Assembly (NCBI RefSeq): GCF_006783905.1
Contig: NZ_VFPE01000001.1
Coordinates: forward strand, 744,001-808,000
Direction: 5' to 3'
From: Microbacterium kyungheense
GTDB taxonomy: Bacteria > Actinomycetota > Actinomycetes > Actinomycetales > Microbacteriaceae
DNA length: 64,000 nucleotides
The stretch's first letter is position 1. Each line of letters opens with the position of its first letter. Of this stretch, positions 8,026 to 17,365 are shown in pieces. The position numbers were made by a program, and so were the translations under genes. The notes beneath the pieces are model-generated. The model had not been told where the DNA came from. It did no database searches and was given only the letters and a program-made list of their open reading frames with translations.

Positions 8026-9654
8026 TCACTCGGTGACCCACGGGATCTCTTCGGACGGGTGGAAGCCGATGCCCATGCTGGTCCACAGCGGGCCGAGCGC
8101 GCCCACGCGCGCGCGGAACGACTCCCACGTGCGCAGATCGCTCTCGCCGGTGCGGGGCGACCAGCCCGCCTCGGCGGCCGCGGCGGCGCGCGGGAAGGCC
8201 ATCGTGTCGATGTCGGCGGCGGTGCGGATCGTCTCGGTCCACAGCGGCGCCTCGACGCCGAGGATGGCGTCGTCGTCGACGCCCGGCAGGACGTCCGCGG
8301 GCTCCCACGCGTACGCCTCCTTGACGCTCGTCGGGCCGTTCGCCCAGGTGAGACCGAGCTCGGGGCCCGACGGGTACTTCATGTCGAGGTAGATCGCGTC
8401 GGCCGGCGACAGGATGACGCCCGCGCCGTTGTCGACGAAGGTCTGCGCCTTGGCCGCGAAGCCCTCCTGCGGGCGCACGTACCCCCAGTACTGCCCGATG
8501 GTGGAATCGGCGACGTCCTTTGCCGAGCCGGCCTCGTGCCACGCCACCGGCGTCTTGCCCAGGTCGGCCACGAGCGCGCTCACGCGCGTCACGAAGTACG
8601 CGAAGTCCTCGTCGTCGGTGGCGAGCGACTCGTCGCCGCCGAAGTGCAGGTACGGTCCGGGCGTCATCGCGGCGAGCTCGCCGAAGACGTCGGCCACGAA
8701 GTCGTACGTCGCCTCGTCGTGGATCTTCAGCGACGAGAAGCCGACGGCCATGCCGTCGTAGGGCGTTCCCGGGCGCGGCTCCTGCCCGCCGTAGTCGCGG
8801 ATGATGTCGCGCATGTGGTCCGAGATGACCGGATCCTCCGCCAGCTCGGGGTAGGCGAGTCCGACGGCGTGCGTGTGGCCGGGCATGTCGACCTCGGGCA
8901 CCACAATCATGTGACGGGATGCCGCGTGCTCGACGATCTCGCGGTAGTCGTCCTTCGTGTAGAACCCGCCGCTGCGCTCCGCGCCTTCCGTGACGTCGCC
9001 GCCGACCGAGGTGCCGGACGCCTTCTCGGTCAGCTCGGGGCGCGAGTCGAGCTGGATGCGCCAGCCCTGGTCGTCGGTGAGGTGCAGGTGGAGGGCGTTG
9101 AACTTGAGCGACGAAGCCCGGTCGATGTAGCCCTTGACGGTGTCGACGCCGTGGAAGTGGCGCGCGACGTCGAGCATGACGCCGCGGTACGCGAACCGGG
9201 GCGTGTCGTCGATGACGACCGCAGGCACGATCCACCCCTCGCCGTCGCGGGCGACGAGCTGCCCGAGCGTCTGCACCCCGTAGAACAGTCCCGCCGCGTC
9301 CGCGCCGGTGACCGAGATGGATGCCTCGTCCACCGCGATCCGGTAGGACTCGGCCGCGCCGCCGTCCGCGATGCGCAGCTCGATGTCGGCCGAGCCCTCG
9401 GCGGTGGTCGGCGCCAGGCCGGTGCGGGCCGTGAGGATCGCCGCGAGGGCGGTCGCGGCATCCAACTCTCCCGACACGGACGTGGCGGACGTGAGCCGGA
9501 ACGGCGCTCCAGCGCTCGCCTCGATCGAGGCGGGCGCGGGGACGACGGCGGGAAGCGACACGATGTCTCCATTCTGTGCGACCGGCGCGCAGCCGGCCAA
9601 GGCCGCGGCGGCCAGGACGGCCGCGGCGGCGGTCGGTCCTCGTCGACGCGACAT
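8026..9654 (-). CDS. GH20 beta-N-acetylhexosaminidase lipoprotein
   Basis: 542 residues. The N-terminus has arginines, a hydrophobic stretch and the lipobox LAGC (Cys22), so it is a membrane-anchored, extracellular lipoprotein. A GH20b-type N-domain spans roughly 40-150. The TIM barrel shows [45 protein letters not shown] and the catalytic Asp-Glu pair in LHFGGDES. It releases terminal GlcNAc or GalNAc from chito-oligosaccharides or glycans by substrate-assisted catalysis. It is followed at 30 bases by nagA. No Shine-Dalgarno sequence is visible before the ATG, which suggests a short or leaderless transcript. Confidence 0.93.
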   Translation of the reverse strand: MSRRRGPTAAAAVLAAAALAGCAPVAQNGDIVSLPAVVPAPASIEASAGAPFRLTSATSVSGELDAATALAAILTARTGLAPTTAEGSADIELRIADGGAAESYRIAVDEASISVTGADAAGLFYGVQTLGQLVARDGEGWIVPAVVIDDTPRFAYRGVMLDVARHFHGVDTVKGYIDRASSLKFNALHLHLTDDQGWRIQLDSRPELTEKASGTSVGGDVTEGAERSGGFYTKDDYREIVEHAASRHMIVVPEVDMPGHTHAVGLAYPELAEDPVISDHMRDIIRDYGGQEPRPGTPYDGMAVGFSSLKIHDEATYDFVADVFGELAAMTPGPYLHFGGDESLATDDEDFAYFVTRVSALVADLGKTPVAWHEAGSAKDVADSTIGQYWGYVRPQEGFAAKAQTFVDNGAGVILSPADAIYLDMKYPSGPELGLTWANGPTSVKEAYAWEPADVLPGVDDDAILGVEAPLWTETIRTAADIDTMAFPRAAAAAEAGWSPRTGESDLRTWESFRARVGALGPLWTSMGIGFHPSEEIPWVTE

Positions 9655-9717
9655 GTAAAGAGTCCTAACAAAAGGGGTGGGGTCCAGCCTAGCGGGTCGA
9701 GTTCGGTTATGCTCGGA

Positions 9718-9812
9718 GGGTCGCGACTGGCGTTGAGGTGGGGCACCACCGGGGAGCGACCGACTACGGCATTCGACCGCGCGCCTGGGCCGATGCGGGA
9801 CCTCTTTTCCGA
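9718..9812 (+). promoter_or_regulatory. ZTP (pfl) riboswitch upstream of glyA
   Basis: The stretch has the conserved elements of the ZTP/pfl motif in order: GGGTCGCGACTGGCG (9718-9732), the hairpin-plus-loop CACCACCGGGGAGCGAC (9744-9760), and GCGCGCCTGGGC (9779-9790). GGCG and CGCC can form the expected pseudoknot. A TATGCT -10-like box at 9708-9713 would start transcription at about 9718-9720. ZTP riboswitches sense AICAR/ZTP, which rises when 10-formyl-tetrahydrofolate is short. They are known upstream of glyA and folD, exactly the two genes that follow. A pyrimidine run (CTCTTTTCC) after the aptamer may be part of the switch. Confidence 0.85.
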
Positions 9813-9834
9813 AAGCCGTGAGTCAGGAGATCGC

Positions 9835-11109
9835 ATGACCGATCAGTTCTTCAACGCCCCCCTCTCCGAGGTCGACCCCGAGATCGCCCAGGTGCTCGAG
9901 CGTGAGCTCGAGCGTCAGCGCGGCTACCTCGAGATGATCGCCTCCGAGAACTTCGTGCCGGTGTCGGTGCTGCAGTCGCAGGGATCGGTGCTGACCAACA
10001 AGTACGCCGAGGGCTACCCGGGTCGCCGCTACTACGGTGGCTGCGAAGAGGTCGACGTCGCCGAGGAGCTCGCCATCGAGCGCGCGAAGGCGCTGTTCGG
10101 CGCCGAGTTCGCGAACGTCCAGCCGCACTCGGGCGCCACGGCCAACGCCGCCGTGCTGCACGCGATCGCGCGCCCCGGCGACACGCTGCTCGGCCTGTCG
10201 CTCGACCAGGGCGGCCACCTCACGCACGGCATGAAGATCAACTTCTCGGGCCGGCTCTACAACATCGTCGCGTACGGCGTCGACCCCGAGACCAGCGTCA
10301 TCGACATGGATGAGGTGCGCCGCCTCGCGATCGAACACCAGCCCAAGGTGATCATCGCCGGCTGGTCGGCCTACCCGCGTCAGCTCGACTTCGCCGCGTT
10401 CCGCGCGATCGCCGACGAGGTCGGCGCGACGCTGTGGGTCGACATGGCGCACTTCGCCGGTCTCGTCGCCGCGGGCCTGCACCCCTCGCCGGTGCCGCAC
10501 GCGCACGTCGTGTCGTCGACGGTGCACAAGACCATCGGCGGCCCCCGTTCGGGCTTCATCCTCACCAACGACGCCGACCTCGCCAAGAAGATCAACACCG
10601 CGGTGTTCCCGGGCCAGCAGGGCGGGCCGCTCATGCACGTCATCGCGGCGAAGGCCACGGCGTTCAAGCTCGCCGCGACGCCCGAGTTCAAGGAACGCCA
10701 GGAGCGCGTGCTGCGCGGCGCGCACATCATCGCCGAGCGCCTGTCTCAGCAGGATGTGAAGGATGCCGGCATCGCGGTCCGCTCCGGCGGCACCGACGTG
10801 CACCTCGTGCTGGTCGACCTGCGCAATGCTGAGATCGACGGCAAGCAGGCGGAGGACCTCCTGCACGAGATCCACATCACCGTGAACCGCAACGCGGTGC
10901 CGAACGACCCGCGTCCGCCGATGGTGACCTCGGGCCTGCGCATCGGCACGCCCGCGCTCGCGACCCGCGGCTTCGGCGACGCCGAGTTCACCGAGGTCGC
11001 CGACGTCATCGCGCTCGCGCTGCAGCCGGGCGCCGACGTCGAGGCCCTGCGCACCCGCGTCGCGGCCCTGACCGCCGCGTTCCCGCTGTACCCGGGGCTG
11101 CAGCAGTGA
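9835..11109 (+). CDS. glyA: Serine hydroxymethyltransferase
   Basis: 424 residues, the normal length. It is a PLP enzyme that interconverts serine plus tetrahydrofolate with glycine plus 5,10-methylene-tetrahydrofolate in the cytoplasm. Key segments are [47 protein letters not shown] and the PLP-lysine motif [18 protein letters not shown]. The frame is open far upstream, but the start is the ATG at 9835, preceded by AGGAGA at 9825-9830, where the family N-terminus begins. It lies under a ZTP riboswitch, and its TGA overlaps the GTG of folD (GTGA), forming a one-carbon operon. Confidence 0.98.
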   Translation: MTDQFFNAPLSEVDPEIAQVLERELERQRGYLEMIASENFVPVSVLQSQGSVLTNKYAEGYPGRRYYGGCEEVDVAEELAIERAKALFGAEFANVQPHSGATANAAVLHAIARPGDTLLGLSLDQGGHLTHGMKINFSGRLYNIVAYGVDPETSVIDMDEVRRLAIEHQPKVIIAGWSAYPRQLDFAAFRAIADEVGATLWVDMAHFAGLVAAGLHPSPVPHAHVVSSTVHKTIGGPRSGFILTNDADLAKKINTAVFPGQQGGPLMHVIAAKATAFKLAATPEFKERQERVLRGAHIIAERLSQQDVKDAGIAVRSGGTDVHLVLVDLRNAEIDGKQAEDLLHEIHITVNRNAVPNDPRPPMVTSGLRIGTPALATRGFGDAEFTEVADVIALALQPGADVEALRTRVAALTAAFPLYPGLQQ

Positions 11110-11987
11110 CGGCCGTCAAGCTCGACGGGCGCGCCGCGTCCGCCGCCATCAAGGACGAGCTGCGCGAGCGCGTCGCGGCGCTGAAGGCGCGCGGGATCAC
11201 GCCGGGGATCGCGACCGTGCTCGTCGGGGCCGACCCGGGCTCGCAGCTGTACGTGGGCATGAAGCACCGCGAGTCCGAGGCGATCGGCATGAACTCGATC
11301 CAGGTCGAGCTGCCGGCCGAGGCCACGCAGCAAGAGGTCGAGGCCGTCATCGACCGCCTCAACGCCGATCCCGCGTGCCACGGGTACATCGTTCAGCTGC
11401 CGCTGCCGAAGCACCTCGACACCGACGCGATCCTGGAGCGCATCGACCCGGCGAAGGACGCCGACGGCCTGCATCCGACCAACCTCGGACGGCTGGTGCT
11501 GAACGTCAACGCGCCGATCACGACCCCGCTGCCGTGCACGCCGCGCGGCGTGATCGAGCTCCTGCTGCGCAACGACTACGACCTGAAGGGCAAGCACGTC
11601 GTCGTGGTGGGTCGTGGCGTGACGATCGGCCGGTCGATCGGCCTGCTGCTGACCCGCCGCGAGATCAATGCGACGGTGACGCTCACCCACACGGGGACGG
11701 TCGACCTGCCGTCGTATCTGCGTCAGGCCGACGTCATCGTGGCGGCCGCGGGTGTCACGCACATCGTGCAGGCCGCGGATGTGAAGCCCGGCGCGGCCGT
11801 GCTCGACGTCGGCGTCACGCGCGAAACCGATCCCGAGACGGGCAAGTCCCGCGTCTACGGCGATGTCGCCCCCGACGTCGCCGAGGTCGCGGGCTACCTG
11901 TCTCCGAACCCCGGCGGCGTCGGACCCATGACGGTGGCCCTGCTCATGACGAACGTCGTCGAGGCCGCCGAGCTCGCCGCCGGCTGA
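11106..11987 (+). CDS. folD: Methylenetetrahydrofolate dehydrogenase / cyclohydrolase
   Basis: 293 residues from a GTG start that overlaps the glyA stop. This bifunctional cytoplasmic enzyme makes 10-formyl-tetrahydrofolate from 5,10-methylene-tetrahydrofolate with NADP. The YxxxK catalytic pair is in [15 protein letters not shown]. The other family signatures are [23 protein letters not shown], and the dinucleotide-binding turn [17 protein letters not shown]. Its product is the metabolite whose shortage the upstream ZTP riboswitch reports, so the operon closes a feedback loop. A strong hairpin follows 12 bases after the stop. Confidence 0.97.
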   Translation: MTAVKLDGRAASAAIKDELRERVAALKARGITPGIATVLVGADPGSQLYVGMKHRESEAIGMNSIQVELPAEATQQEVEAVIDRLNADPACHGYIVQLPLPKHLDTDAILERIDPAKDADGLHPTNLGRLVLNVNAPITTPLPCTPRGVIELLLRNDYDLKGKHVVVVGRGVTIGRSIGLLLTRREINATVTLTHTGTVDLPSYLRQADVIVAAAGVTHIVQAADVKPGAAVLDVGVTRETDPETGKSRVYGDVAPDVAEVAGYLSPNPGGVGPMTVALLMTNVVEAAELAAG

Positions 11988-11999
11988 CACGCACCACGA

Positions 12000-12050
12000 C
12001 GCGCGTCGGGAACGTGCGCTCTCGCCGAGCGCGCACGCTCCCGGCGCGCG
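12000..12050. terminator. Bidirectional terminator hairpin after folD
   Basis: CGCGCGTCGGGAACGTGCGC (12000-12019) pairs with 12031-12050 over 20 positions, with two G-U pairs, followed by TTTCG. A second small hairpin, TGCTCTCGGCGAGAGCA, follows. It lies between the convergent folD and flavodoxin-like genes. Confidence 0.75.
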
Positions 12051-12097
12051 TTTCGCGTGCTCTCGGCGAGAGCACACGATGTCGTCAGCGCGCGCGG

Positions 12098-12742
12098 TCA
12101 GGCGGCGACGGCCTCACGCGGACGCGCGACGGCGGCCGCGGCATCCGTCGCTCCGAACGACGCCATCCCGCCGATCCAGCGCTCGCGGTCGGCCTCGGTG
12201 CGATGCCGCACCTCGGACAGACGCGTGACGCCGCGCACCTTGATGCCGCAGTACTCGAGCGTCGCCGAGCGCAGCGACCGGATCGCGGCGTCGCGGTAGG
12301 TGAAGGCGTTCCAGAAACCGGGGGAGTCCATCGTCATGACGATGCGCGCCGTGCGGCCCGTGAGCAGCTTGTCCCACAGTCGGCCGGCCGGCCGGTAGCG
12401 GTAGGCGAAGCCCGAGACGAAGACGCGGTCGATCCAGGTCTTGAGCGCCGCGGGGGACGAACCCCACCACTGCGGGAAGAAGAACGCCAGGTGATCGGCC
12501 CATTCGACGTCGGCGATGTACGCCCGGATCTCCGGCGGGAGCGGTCCGTCGGCATCGGTGCGCGGCATCCGCACCTCGCCTCGCGCGGAGGGATGTCCGG
12601 GCACCGGGTCGGCGGCCAGGTCGACGATGCGCACCTCGGCGCCGGCGGCGCGGGCCGATTCGGCGTACGAGTGCGCGAGGGCGTGGGTGAGGCTGTCGGG
12701 CAGCGGCGTGCCGACGATCACGAGGATGCGGGGGACGGACAT
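12098..12742 (-). CDS. NAD(P)H-dependent flavodoxin-fold oxidoreductase
   Basis: 214 residues. It has the flavodoxin-like quinone reductase fold: ILVIVGTPLPDSLTHALA at the N-terminus for FMN phosphate binding and LAFFFPQWWGSSPAALKTWI near 90-110, typical of MdaB/YwrO/KefF-type NAD(P)H dehydrogenases. They reduce quinones or other electrophiles by two electrons in the cytoplasm. The MarR gene is 3 bases upstream on the same strand, so the pair forms a MarR-controlled detoxification unit. The inducer is not readable, but quinones or phenolics are usual for such pairs. Confidence 0.85.
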   Translation of the reverse strand: MSVPRILVIVGTPLPDSLTHALAHSYAESARAAGAEVRIVDLAADPVPGHPSARGEVRMPRTDADGPLPPEIRAYIADVEWADHLAFFFPQWWGSSPAALKTWIDRVFVSGFAYRYRPAGRLWDKLLTGRTARIVMTMDSPGFWNAFTYRDAAIRSLRSATLEYCGIKVRGVTRLSEVRHRTEADRERWIGGMASFGATDAAAAVARPREAVAA

Positions 12743-12745
12743 GTG

Positions 12746-13201
12746 TCACTCCTGGGGTGCGGCGGCGGGCCGGCTCTGGATGAAGGCGAGCAGGTTGTTG
12801 AGCTGCGCATTGAGGCGCGCGGCGTCGATGGGATCGCCCGCCAGTGCGGGCGCGGCGAGCATGTCGGCGAAGTCGCGTTCGAGCACGGCTCCGGCGTCGC
12901 GGACCAGGGCGGCGCCTTTGGGGGTGAGCGACAGCAGGACGCTGCGCCCCGCGCCGGCGGGGGAGTCGGCGGTGATCCAGCCGTCCTCGACGAGCGCGGG
13001 CACGCGCTTGCTCACGGCTGCCTTCGTGACCCCGAGGCAGTGCGCGAGCCGCGTCATGTCGGACGGCTCGACGTCGGCCAGGATGGCGAGGAACTGGAAG
13101 TGGTTGTACCCGACCCCGTACCGGGAGCGCAGCACGCCGTCGGCGTAGGCATCGATCTCGGCGACGAGTTCGTGGATGGTGAAGCTCAGGCGGTCCGACA
13201 C
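12746..13201 (-). CDS. MarR-family transcriptional regulator
   Basis: 151 residues from a GTG start. It is a winged-helix MarR protein: FQFLAILADVEPSDMTRLAHCL then GVTKAAVSKRVPALVEDGWI is the helix-turn-helix, followed by the wing SVLLSLTPKGAALV. MarR dimers bind palindromes and are released by phenolic ligands or oxidation; no cysteine sits in the N-terminal dimer helix, so ligand sensing is more likely. It is the first gene of an operon with the flavodoxin-like reductase. A perfect 15-bp inverted repeat starts 9 bases upstream of its start codon, which implies autoregulation and control of the divergent gene. Confidence 0.92.
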   Translation of the reverse strand: MSDRLSFTIHELVAEIDAYADGVLRSRYGVGYNHFQFLAILADVEPSDMTRLAHCLGVTKAAVSKRVPALVEDGWITADSPAGAGRSVLLSLTPKGAALVRDAGAVLERDFADMLAAPALAGDPIDAARLNAQLNNLLAFIQSRPAAAPQE

Positions 13202-13209
13202 AAGAGCGA

Positions 13210-13246
13210 GTAAACCAGTTGACTTCTAGTGAGTCAACTGGTTTAC
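13210..13246. promoter_or_regulatory. Perfect inverted-repeat operator for the MarR gene
   Basis: GTAAACCAGTTGACT (13210-13224) and AGTCAACTGGTTTAC (13232-13246) are exact reverse complements around seven bases. Each arm contains TTGACT, which can serve as a -35 box for one of the two divergent promoters. A dimer bound here would shut both. It is the only large palindrome in the gap. Confidence 0.85.
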
Positions 13247-13330
13247 ATGCAATCGTTCCTGCGCCCTTCGACGTCGAGGGGCCAGAATGGCCTCGACGGC
13301 GGGTGGGCCGTGGGGACGAGAGGTGGGCAC

Positions 13331-13633
13331 GTGGCCGGCATCGATGGGAAATGGGCGATCGACGTCGTCACCCTCGCCGGCTCGCGCCGGTACGACCTCA
13401 CCCTGGCCAGCGCGGGCACGACGCTCACCGGCACGTCGGTCGGCGACACCGGGCCGATCGCGATCCGTGACGGCAGCATCATCGGCGACACCGCCTCGTT
13501 CCGCGTCGACTTCGTCGCACCGCTGCCGCTGTCGCTGCGGTTCGTGCTGAAGGTCGTCGGCGACCGCCTCGTCGGCACCGCCCAGGCGGGACCCTACCCG
13601 CCGACGAACGTGGTGGGCGTCCGCATGCCCTGA
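13331..13633 (+). CDS. Small hypothetical protein divergent from the MarR operon
   Basis: About 100 residues from a GTG at 13331, preceded by GAGAGG at 13319-13324. An ATG at 13247, right at the operator edge, would add 28 residues. The sequence is rich in beta-strand-like alternation (KWAIDVVTLAGSRRYDLTLA, TASFRVDFVAPLPLSLRFVL) and ends NVVGVRMP, suggesting a small beta-barrel or lipocalin-like domain. No signal peptide or catalytic motif is visible. Sharing the MarR operator suggests it is induced with the quinone reductase. Confidence 0.6.
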   Translation: MAGIDGKWAIDVVTLAGSRRYDLTLASAGTTLTGTSVGDTGPIAIRDGSIIGDTASFRVDFVAPLPLSLRFVLKVVGDRLVGTAQAGPYPPTNVVGVRMP

Positions 13634-13643
13634 CCCGCCCGGG

Positions 13644-14696
13644 TCACTGCGCGTCGCGGCGCGCCTCGGCGGCGGCCAGCGCGGCGCGGGCGCCGTCGGT
13701 CGGCGCGATCGCCACGAGCCCGCGATAAAGGGTGACGAGGGTGTCGACGTCCAGCGCGCCGGTGCGGGCCCGATCGCAGTGCACGGCCTGGATCGCCGCT
13801 TCGAGCTGGAATCGCCCGAGCTGCCGGCGCAGCGCGGATGCTCTGCGCAGCATCGCCGCGGCCTCGGCGATCAGGGCACGGTCCCACTGCGACGTGTCCT
13901 GCTCGTCCAGCGGCGGCCACGGGTGCTCCGCCCGGGCCGGTGCCCGCGACTGCGCGTAGGTGAGCAGGGCGGCCAGCCCCCACGCCTCGGGCTCATCGTC
14001 GAGCAGCGACGCGGTGAGCACCGCGAGCCACCGCGCTTCGTCCGCGAGCGATTCGCGCGGCTCGTCGCCCTGGTCGAGCCACCCGATCGCGTACGCGCCG
14101 TAGATCGCCTCGAGCACGGCGGGCAGCCGGTCGGGCATGTCGGCGCGCCCGGGAACGCGGAAGGGGATGCCGGCGTCGCGGATCCGGCGCTTGGCCCGGA
14201 CGAGCCGCTGCGCCATCGTCGCCGGTGCGACGCCGAACGCGCGCGCGATGTCAGCCGCGTCGAACCCCAGCACGGTCTGCAGCATGAGGGGTGTGCGCGC
14301 TGCAGGGTCGATTGCCGGATGAGCGCACGCGAACAGCAGCTCGAGCCGCTTGTCGGGGATCGCGTCGGCGCGTGAGAGCTCGGCGACGGCGTCCGGCGCC
14401 CGGTCGTCCGCGAGGACGGCGGCGAGGGTCTCGTCGAGCGGCACGCCGGTGCGGTGCGCGGCGGAGCCGAGCGCGTCGCGCAGGCGATTGCGGGCCACGG
14501 TGACGAGCCACCCTTCGGGATTGGCGGGGATGCCGGCGTCCGGCCAGGTCCGCAGCGCGCGCTCGAACGCATCACCGAGGGCGTCCTCGGCGAGGGCCAC
14601 GTCGAGCGTCGACGCTGCGACCACCGACAGGAGGCGGCCGTACGACGTCCGCGCGGCGCGCTCGGCGGCCGCCCGGACGTCGTCGGCGGAGGGCAT
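13644..14696 (-). CDS. ECF42-type sigma factor with C-terminal TPR-like domain
   Basis: 350 residues. Sigma region 2 spans roughly 20-80 ([34 protein letters not shown]) and region 4 about 115-165 ([20 protein letters not shown]). The remaining half is a helical extension with LARALLTY-type repeats ([40 protein letters not shown]), as in the ECF42/SigJ group, where this TPR-like part is needed for activity and no anti-sigma factor is used. The start at 14696 overlaps the stop of the YCII-domain gene by ATGA. Co-transcription with a YCII/DGPF protein is the conserved ECF42 arrangement. Confidence 0.92.
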   Translation of the reverse strand: MPSADDVRAAAERAARTSYGRLLSVVAASTLDVALAEDALGDAFERALRTWPDAGIPANPEGWLVTVARNRLRDALGSAAHRTGVPLDETLAAVLADDRAPDAVAELSRADAIPDKRLELLFACAHPAIDPAARTPLMLQTVLGFDAADIARAFGVAPATMAQRLVRAKRRIRDAGIPFRVPGRADMPDRLPAVLEAIYGAYAIGWLDQGDEPRESLADEARWLAVLTASLLDDEPEAWGLAALLTYAQSRAPARAEHPWPPLDEQDTSQWDRALIAEAAAMLRRASALRRQLGRFQLEAAIQAVHCDRARTGALDVDTLVTLYRGLVAIAPTDGARAALAAAEARRDAQ

Positions 14697-15076
14697 CAGC
14701 CCGCGAACGGGGTCCAGGCGCCGTCGCGGAAGTGCGTGGAGCTGGGGCGCACCTCGACAGGGCCCCACGAGACCGACGGCGCCTTGCCCGCCCACGCGAT
14801 GGCGGCGTCGAGGTCGTCCACCTCGATCACGAACGTCCCGCCGAGCTGCTCCTTGGTGTCGGCGAACGGGCCGTCCTGCACCCGCAGTCCGGCGTCGCCG
14901 GCGGTCACCGTCGTCGTCACGGCGGAGGGCTGCAGGACCTCGGCCGAGATCAGCACGCCGGCCTCATGGAGGGCCTTCGCGTACGCGTCGAACTCGCGCA
15001 TGCCTTCGGCGATGGCCTCGGGGCCGAGGTCGTCGGCCGTCATCTCGGGGTAGTGGAGGAGGAGTGCGTAACGCAT
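14696..15076 (-). CDS. YCII/DGPF-domain protein, partner of the ECF42 sigma factor
   Basis: 126 residues, start [13 protein letters not shown] at 15076 with GAAAGGA-like bases just upstream. The sequence carries [20 protein letters not shown], the DGPF signature, and ends in the [11 protein letters not shown] segment common to these proteins. DGPF/YCII proteins are small ferredoxin-like folds of unknown enzymatic role that are almost always encoded beside ECF42 sigma factors. The ATGA overlap with the sigma gene shows tight coupling. Whether it signals to the sigma factor is unproven. Confidence 0.9.
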   Translation of the reverse strand: MRYALLLHYPEMTADDLGPEAIAEGMREFDAYAKALHEAGVLISAEVLQPSAVTTTVTAGDAGLRVQDGPFADTKEQLGGTFVIEVDDLDAAIAWAGKAPSVSWGPVEVRPSSTHFRDGAWTPFAG

Positions 15077-15161
15077 GGTGTCGTCCTTTCTGGTGGGTTG
15101 CGACACCGGAGTGACGATCCCGGGCCCTCTCGATCGACACCCGGACGGGTATCCGCCGGAA

Positions 15162-15731
15162 TCAGCCGCCGAGCTCGTCGAGCATGCGGCGCTGCTCGTC
15201 GGTGAGACCGTCGTTCAGCTCACGCCGACCCGCCGCCGCTTCGGGGCTCGGGACCGGCGGGGTCGCGGTGTCCACGGATCCGGCGGTGCCCGCCCGCGAC
15301 CCGGTCGCCCTGTCGTACAGCGCGCCCGCGTGCTCTTCGACCCTGTCGTCGATCGCGCCGTAGATCGCCCACCCGATGAGCAGGATGACCGGCGGCAGCA
15401 CGTATCCCCACACTGCGCCGAAGAACCCGCCGCCGATGGAGACCCCGGTGAACAGCACCGTCGCGATCCAGATGAGGAACGCGATCGCGAACGCGATGAA
15501 GAACTCGACGAGCTTCTCGCCCGCCTTGGTGCGTCCGCCCGCCGACTTGGCCGCCGAGGAGCGGAACCACTTCTCGACGAGCGGCTTGACCCAGATCACC
15601 AGTGCCGTCATGACGATGCCGGCCCACAGCGCCGCCCAGCCGACCCGCGCCGGCGTCAGCCAGCCGACGATCAGCAGCACGACGATGTTGAACACCAGCA
15701 GCGACACGAACCGCACGACCCACTTCTTCAT
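15162..15731 (-). CDS. Hypothetical membrane protein
   Basis: 189 residues. MKKWVVRFVSLLVFNIVVLL begins the first hydrophobic helix, followed by WAALWAGIVMTALVIWV, FIAFAIAFLIWIATVLF and VLPPVILLIGWAIYGAI: four membrane segments. The C-terminal ~55 residues are soluble and end in LTDEQRRMLDELGG, a short helix often seen as a protein-binding tail. A YjhX/phage-holin-like role cannot be argued. It stands alone between the YCII gene and the hpa cluster. Confidence 0.8.
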   Translation of the reverse strand: MKKWVVRFVSLLVFNIVVLLIVGWLTPARVGWAALWAGIVMTALVIWVKPLVEKWFRSSAAKSAGGRTKAGEKLVEFFIAFAIAFLIWIATVLFTGVSIGGGFFGAVWGYVLPPVILLIGWAIYGAIDDRVEEHAGALYDRATGSRAGTAGSVDTATPPVPSPEAAAGRRELNDGLTDEQRRMLDELGG

Positions 15732-15772
15732 GCGTTCACTGTGCCACACGCCGGCTGGCGCCTCCACGCGCG

Positions 15773-16576
15773 TCAGTAGGAGGCGCGTTCGGTGGCGGGT
15801 GGGGTGGGGGTGAAGCGGGCGGCGAGGGCTTCGGACCCGCGGGCGAGGAGGGAGACGTCGGCGGCGACGGCGATGAAGCCGGCGCCGCCGTCGATATAGG
15901 CGTCGGCGGCGGCCGGGTCGAAGGCGTTGACGCCGACGGGCTTGCCGGCGGCCCGGACGGCGTCGAACGTGCGCTCGACGGCCGCGATCACGTCGGGGTG
16001 GGTCTGCTGCCCGAGGACGCCGAGTGAGGCGGCGAGGTCGGCGGGGCCGACGAAGATCCCGTCGATGCCGTCGACCGCGGCGATGGCGGCCGCGTTCTCG
16101 ACTGCTTCGGTGGACTCGACCTGGACGAACAGCGACACGTGCGCGTCGGCATCCTGCAGGTACCCGTCGACGCGGTTCCAGCGGGCCGAGCGTGACAGCG
16201 CCGAGCCGACACCACGGCGCCCGTGCGGCGGGTAGCGGACGCCGGCGACGAGCTCGCGGGCCTGCTTCGCGGTGGAGACCATGGGTACGAGCACGTTCTG
16301 CGCGCCGAGGTCGAGCACCTGCTTGAGGATCACGTCGTCGCCGTACGGCACCCGCACCACCGGGGTGACGGGGTAGGCGGCGACGGCCTGCAGCTGGGCG
16401 AGCACGGTGTCGAGGGTGTTGGCGGAGTGCTCCATGTCGATGAGCAGCCAGTCCACCCCGGACCCGGCGAGGATCTCGGCGACCAGCGGTGACCCGGCGC
16501 ACGCCCACAGTCCGACGAGCGACCGGTCGGCGCTGTCGAGCCGATCGCGGAAGGTCGGGTTCAGGCGAAGCGGCAT
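15773..16576 (-). CDS. hpaI: 4-hydroxy-2-oxoheptane-1,7-dioate aldolase
   Basis: 267 residues of the HpcH/HpaI class II aldolase family. SGVDWLLIDMEHSANTLDT, VPMVSTAKQARELVAGVRYP and VQVESTEAVENAAAIAAVDG carry the conserved metal and substrate residues (Asp/Glu in the DMEH and QVES segments, Arg in RYPPHGRRG). It cleaves 4-hydroxy-2-oxoheptanedioate to pyruvate and succinic semialdehyde, the last step of homoprotocatechuate meta-cleavage. The start codon lies 16 bases inside the end of hpaH, so the genes are coupled. It is the last gene of the six-gene minus-strand cluster. Confidence 0.93.
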   Translation of the reverse strand: MPLRLNPTFRDRLDSADRSLVGLWACAGSPLVAEILAGSGVDWLLIDMEHSANTLDTVLAQLQAVAAYPVTPVVRVPYGDDVILKQVLDLGAQNVLVPMVSTAKQARELVAGVRYPPHGRRGVGSALSRSARWNRVDGYLQDADAHVSLFVQVESTEAVENAAAIAAVDGIDGIFVGPADLAASLGVLGQQTHPDVIAAVERTFDAVRAAGKPVGVNAFDPAAADAYIDGGAGFIAVAADVSLLARGSEALAARFTPTPPATERASY

Positions 16577-17346
16577 TCGATCACTCCCATCGGTCCGTAG
16601 TCGCACCTTACGGTGTCACCGGCGTGCACCCACATCGGACGGGTGAACGAGCCCGCGAGGATGATCTCGCCCGCCTCCAGCCGGGCGCCGTGCTGGGCGA
16701 ACTTGTTCGCCAGCCACGCCACCCCGGTCGCGGGGTGGCCGAGCACCCCGGCGGCGACGCCGGTCTCTTCGATCTGCCCGTTGCGCGAGAGCACGCCGGG
16801 CACCCAGGCCAGGTCGATCTCGTCGGGACGCTTGCGGACGCCGCCGAGCACCATCGCGCCGTAGGCGGCGTTGTCGCTGATGGTGTCGACGATGGTGCGG
16901 CCCTCCAGTTCGATGTGGGAGTTGAGTACCTCCAACGCCGGCACGGCGTACTCGATCGCCGCCAGCGCGTCCTCCAGCGTGCAGTCCGGACCTTCCAGCG
17001 GGCGGGCCAGGACGAACGCGAGCTCGACCTCGATGCGCACGTTCGAGAACACGTCTACGGGGATCTCGGCACCGGACTGGTACACGGTGTCGTCGAACAT
17101 GACGCCGTAGTCCGGCTCGGTGATGCCGGTCGCCTGCTGCATCGCCTTCGACGTGAGCCCGATCTTCCGGCCCACCAGCGTGCGGCCGTCCGCGATCATC
17201 CGGTCCCGCCACACCCCCTGGATCGCGTACGCGTCCTCGACCGTCGCGTCCGGGTAGCGGGCCGTGATCCGCGGGATCACACCATGCGTGCGGTCGGCCT
17301 CGGCCAGCTCAGCCGCGATCACCGCGACGTCATCAGATGACAGCAT
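16561..17346 (-). CDS. hpaH: 2-oxo-hept-3-ene-1,7-dioate hydratase
   Basis: 261 residues of the 2-keto-4-pentenoate hydratase family (FAH fold). LVGRKIGLTSKAMQQATGI, PDYGVMFDDTVY, RIEVELAFVLARPLEGPDC (ExE metal ligands) and IELEGRTIVDTISDNAAYGA match HpaH closely. It adds water to the product of the OPET decarboxylase, giving 4-hydroxy-2-oxoheptanedioate for HpaI. It lies 19 bases after hpaD. Confidence 0.95.
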   Translation of the reverse strand: MLSSDDVAVIAAELAEADRTHGVIPRITARYPDATVEDAYAIQGVWRDRMIADGRTLVGRKIGLTSKAMQQATGITEPDYGVMFDDTVYQSGAEIPVDVFSNVRIEVELAFVLARPLEGPDCTLEDALAAIEYAVPALEVLNSHIELEGRTIVDTISDNAAYGAMVLGGVRKRPDEIDLAWVPGVLSRNGQIEETGVAAGVLGHPATGVAWLANKFAQHGARLEAGEIILAGSFTRPMWVHAGDTVRCDYGPMGVIECRFA

Positions 17347-17365
17347 CCACCCATCCCCTCCGTCG

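Noticed and set aside
6595..11109. A 1504-codon open frame on the + strand ending as glyA
   Set aside because: Only the last 424 codons are glyA. The rest is antisense to nagA and the GH20 gene, Arg/His/Gly-rich as shadow frames are, and crosses a riboswitch.
12750..13200. MarR gene as an OhrR-type peroxide sensor
   Set aside because: OhrR needs an N-terminal reactive cysteine; the only cysteine visible here is in the HTH region (AHCLGVTK).
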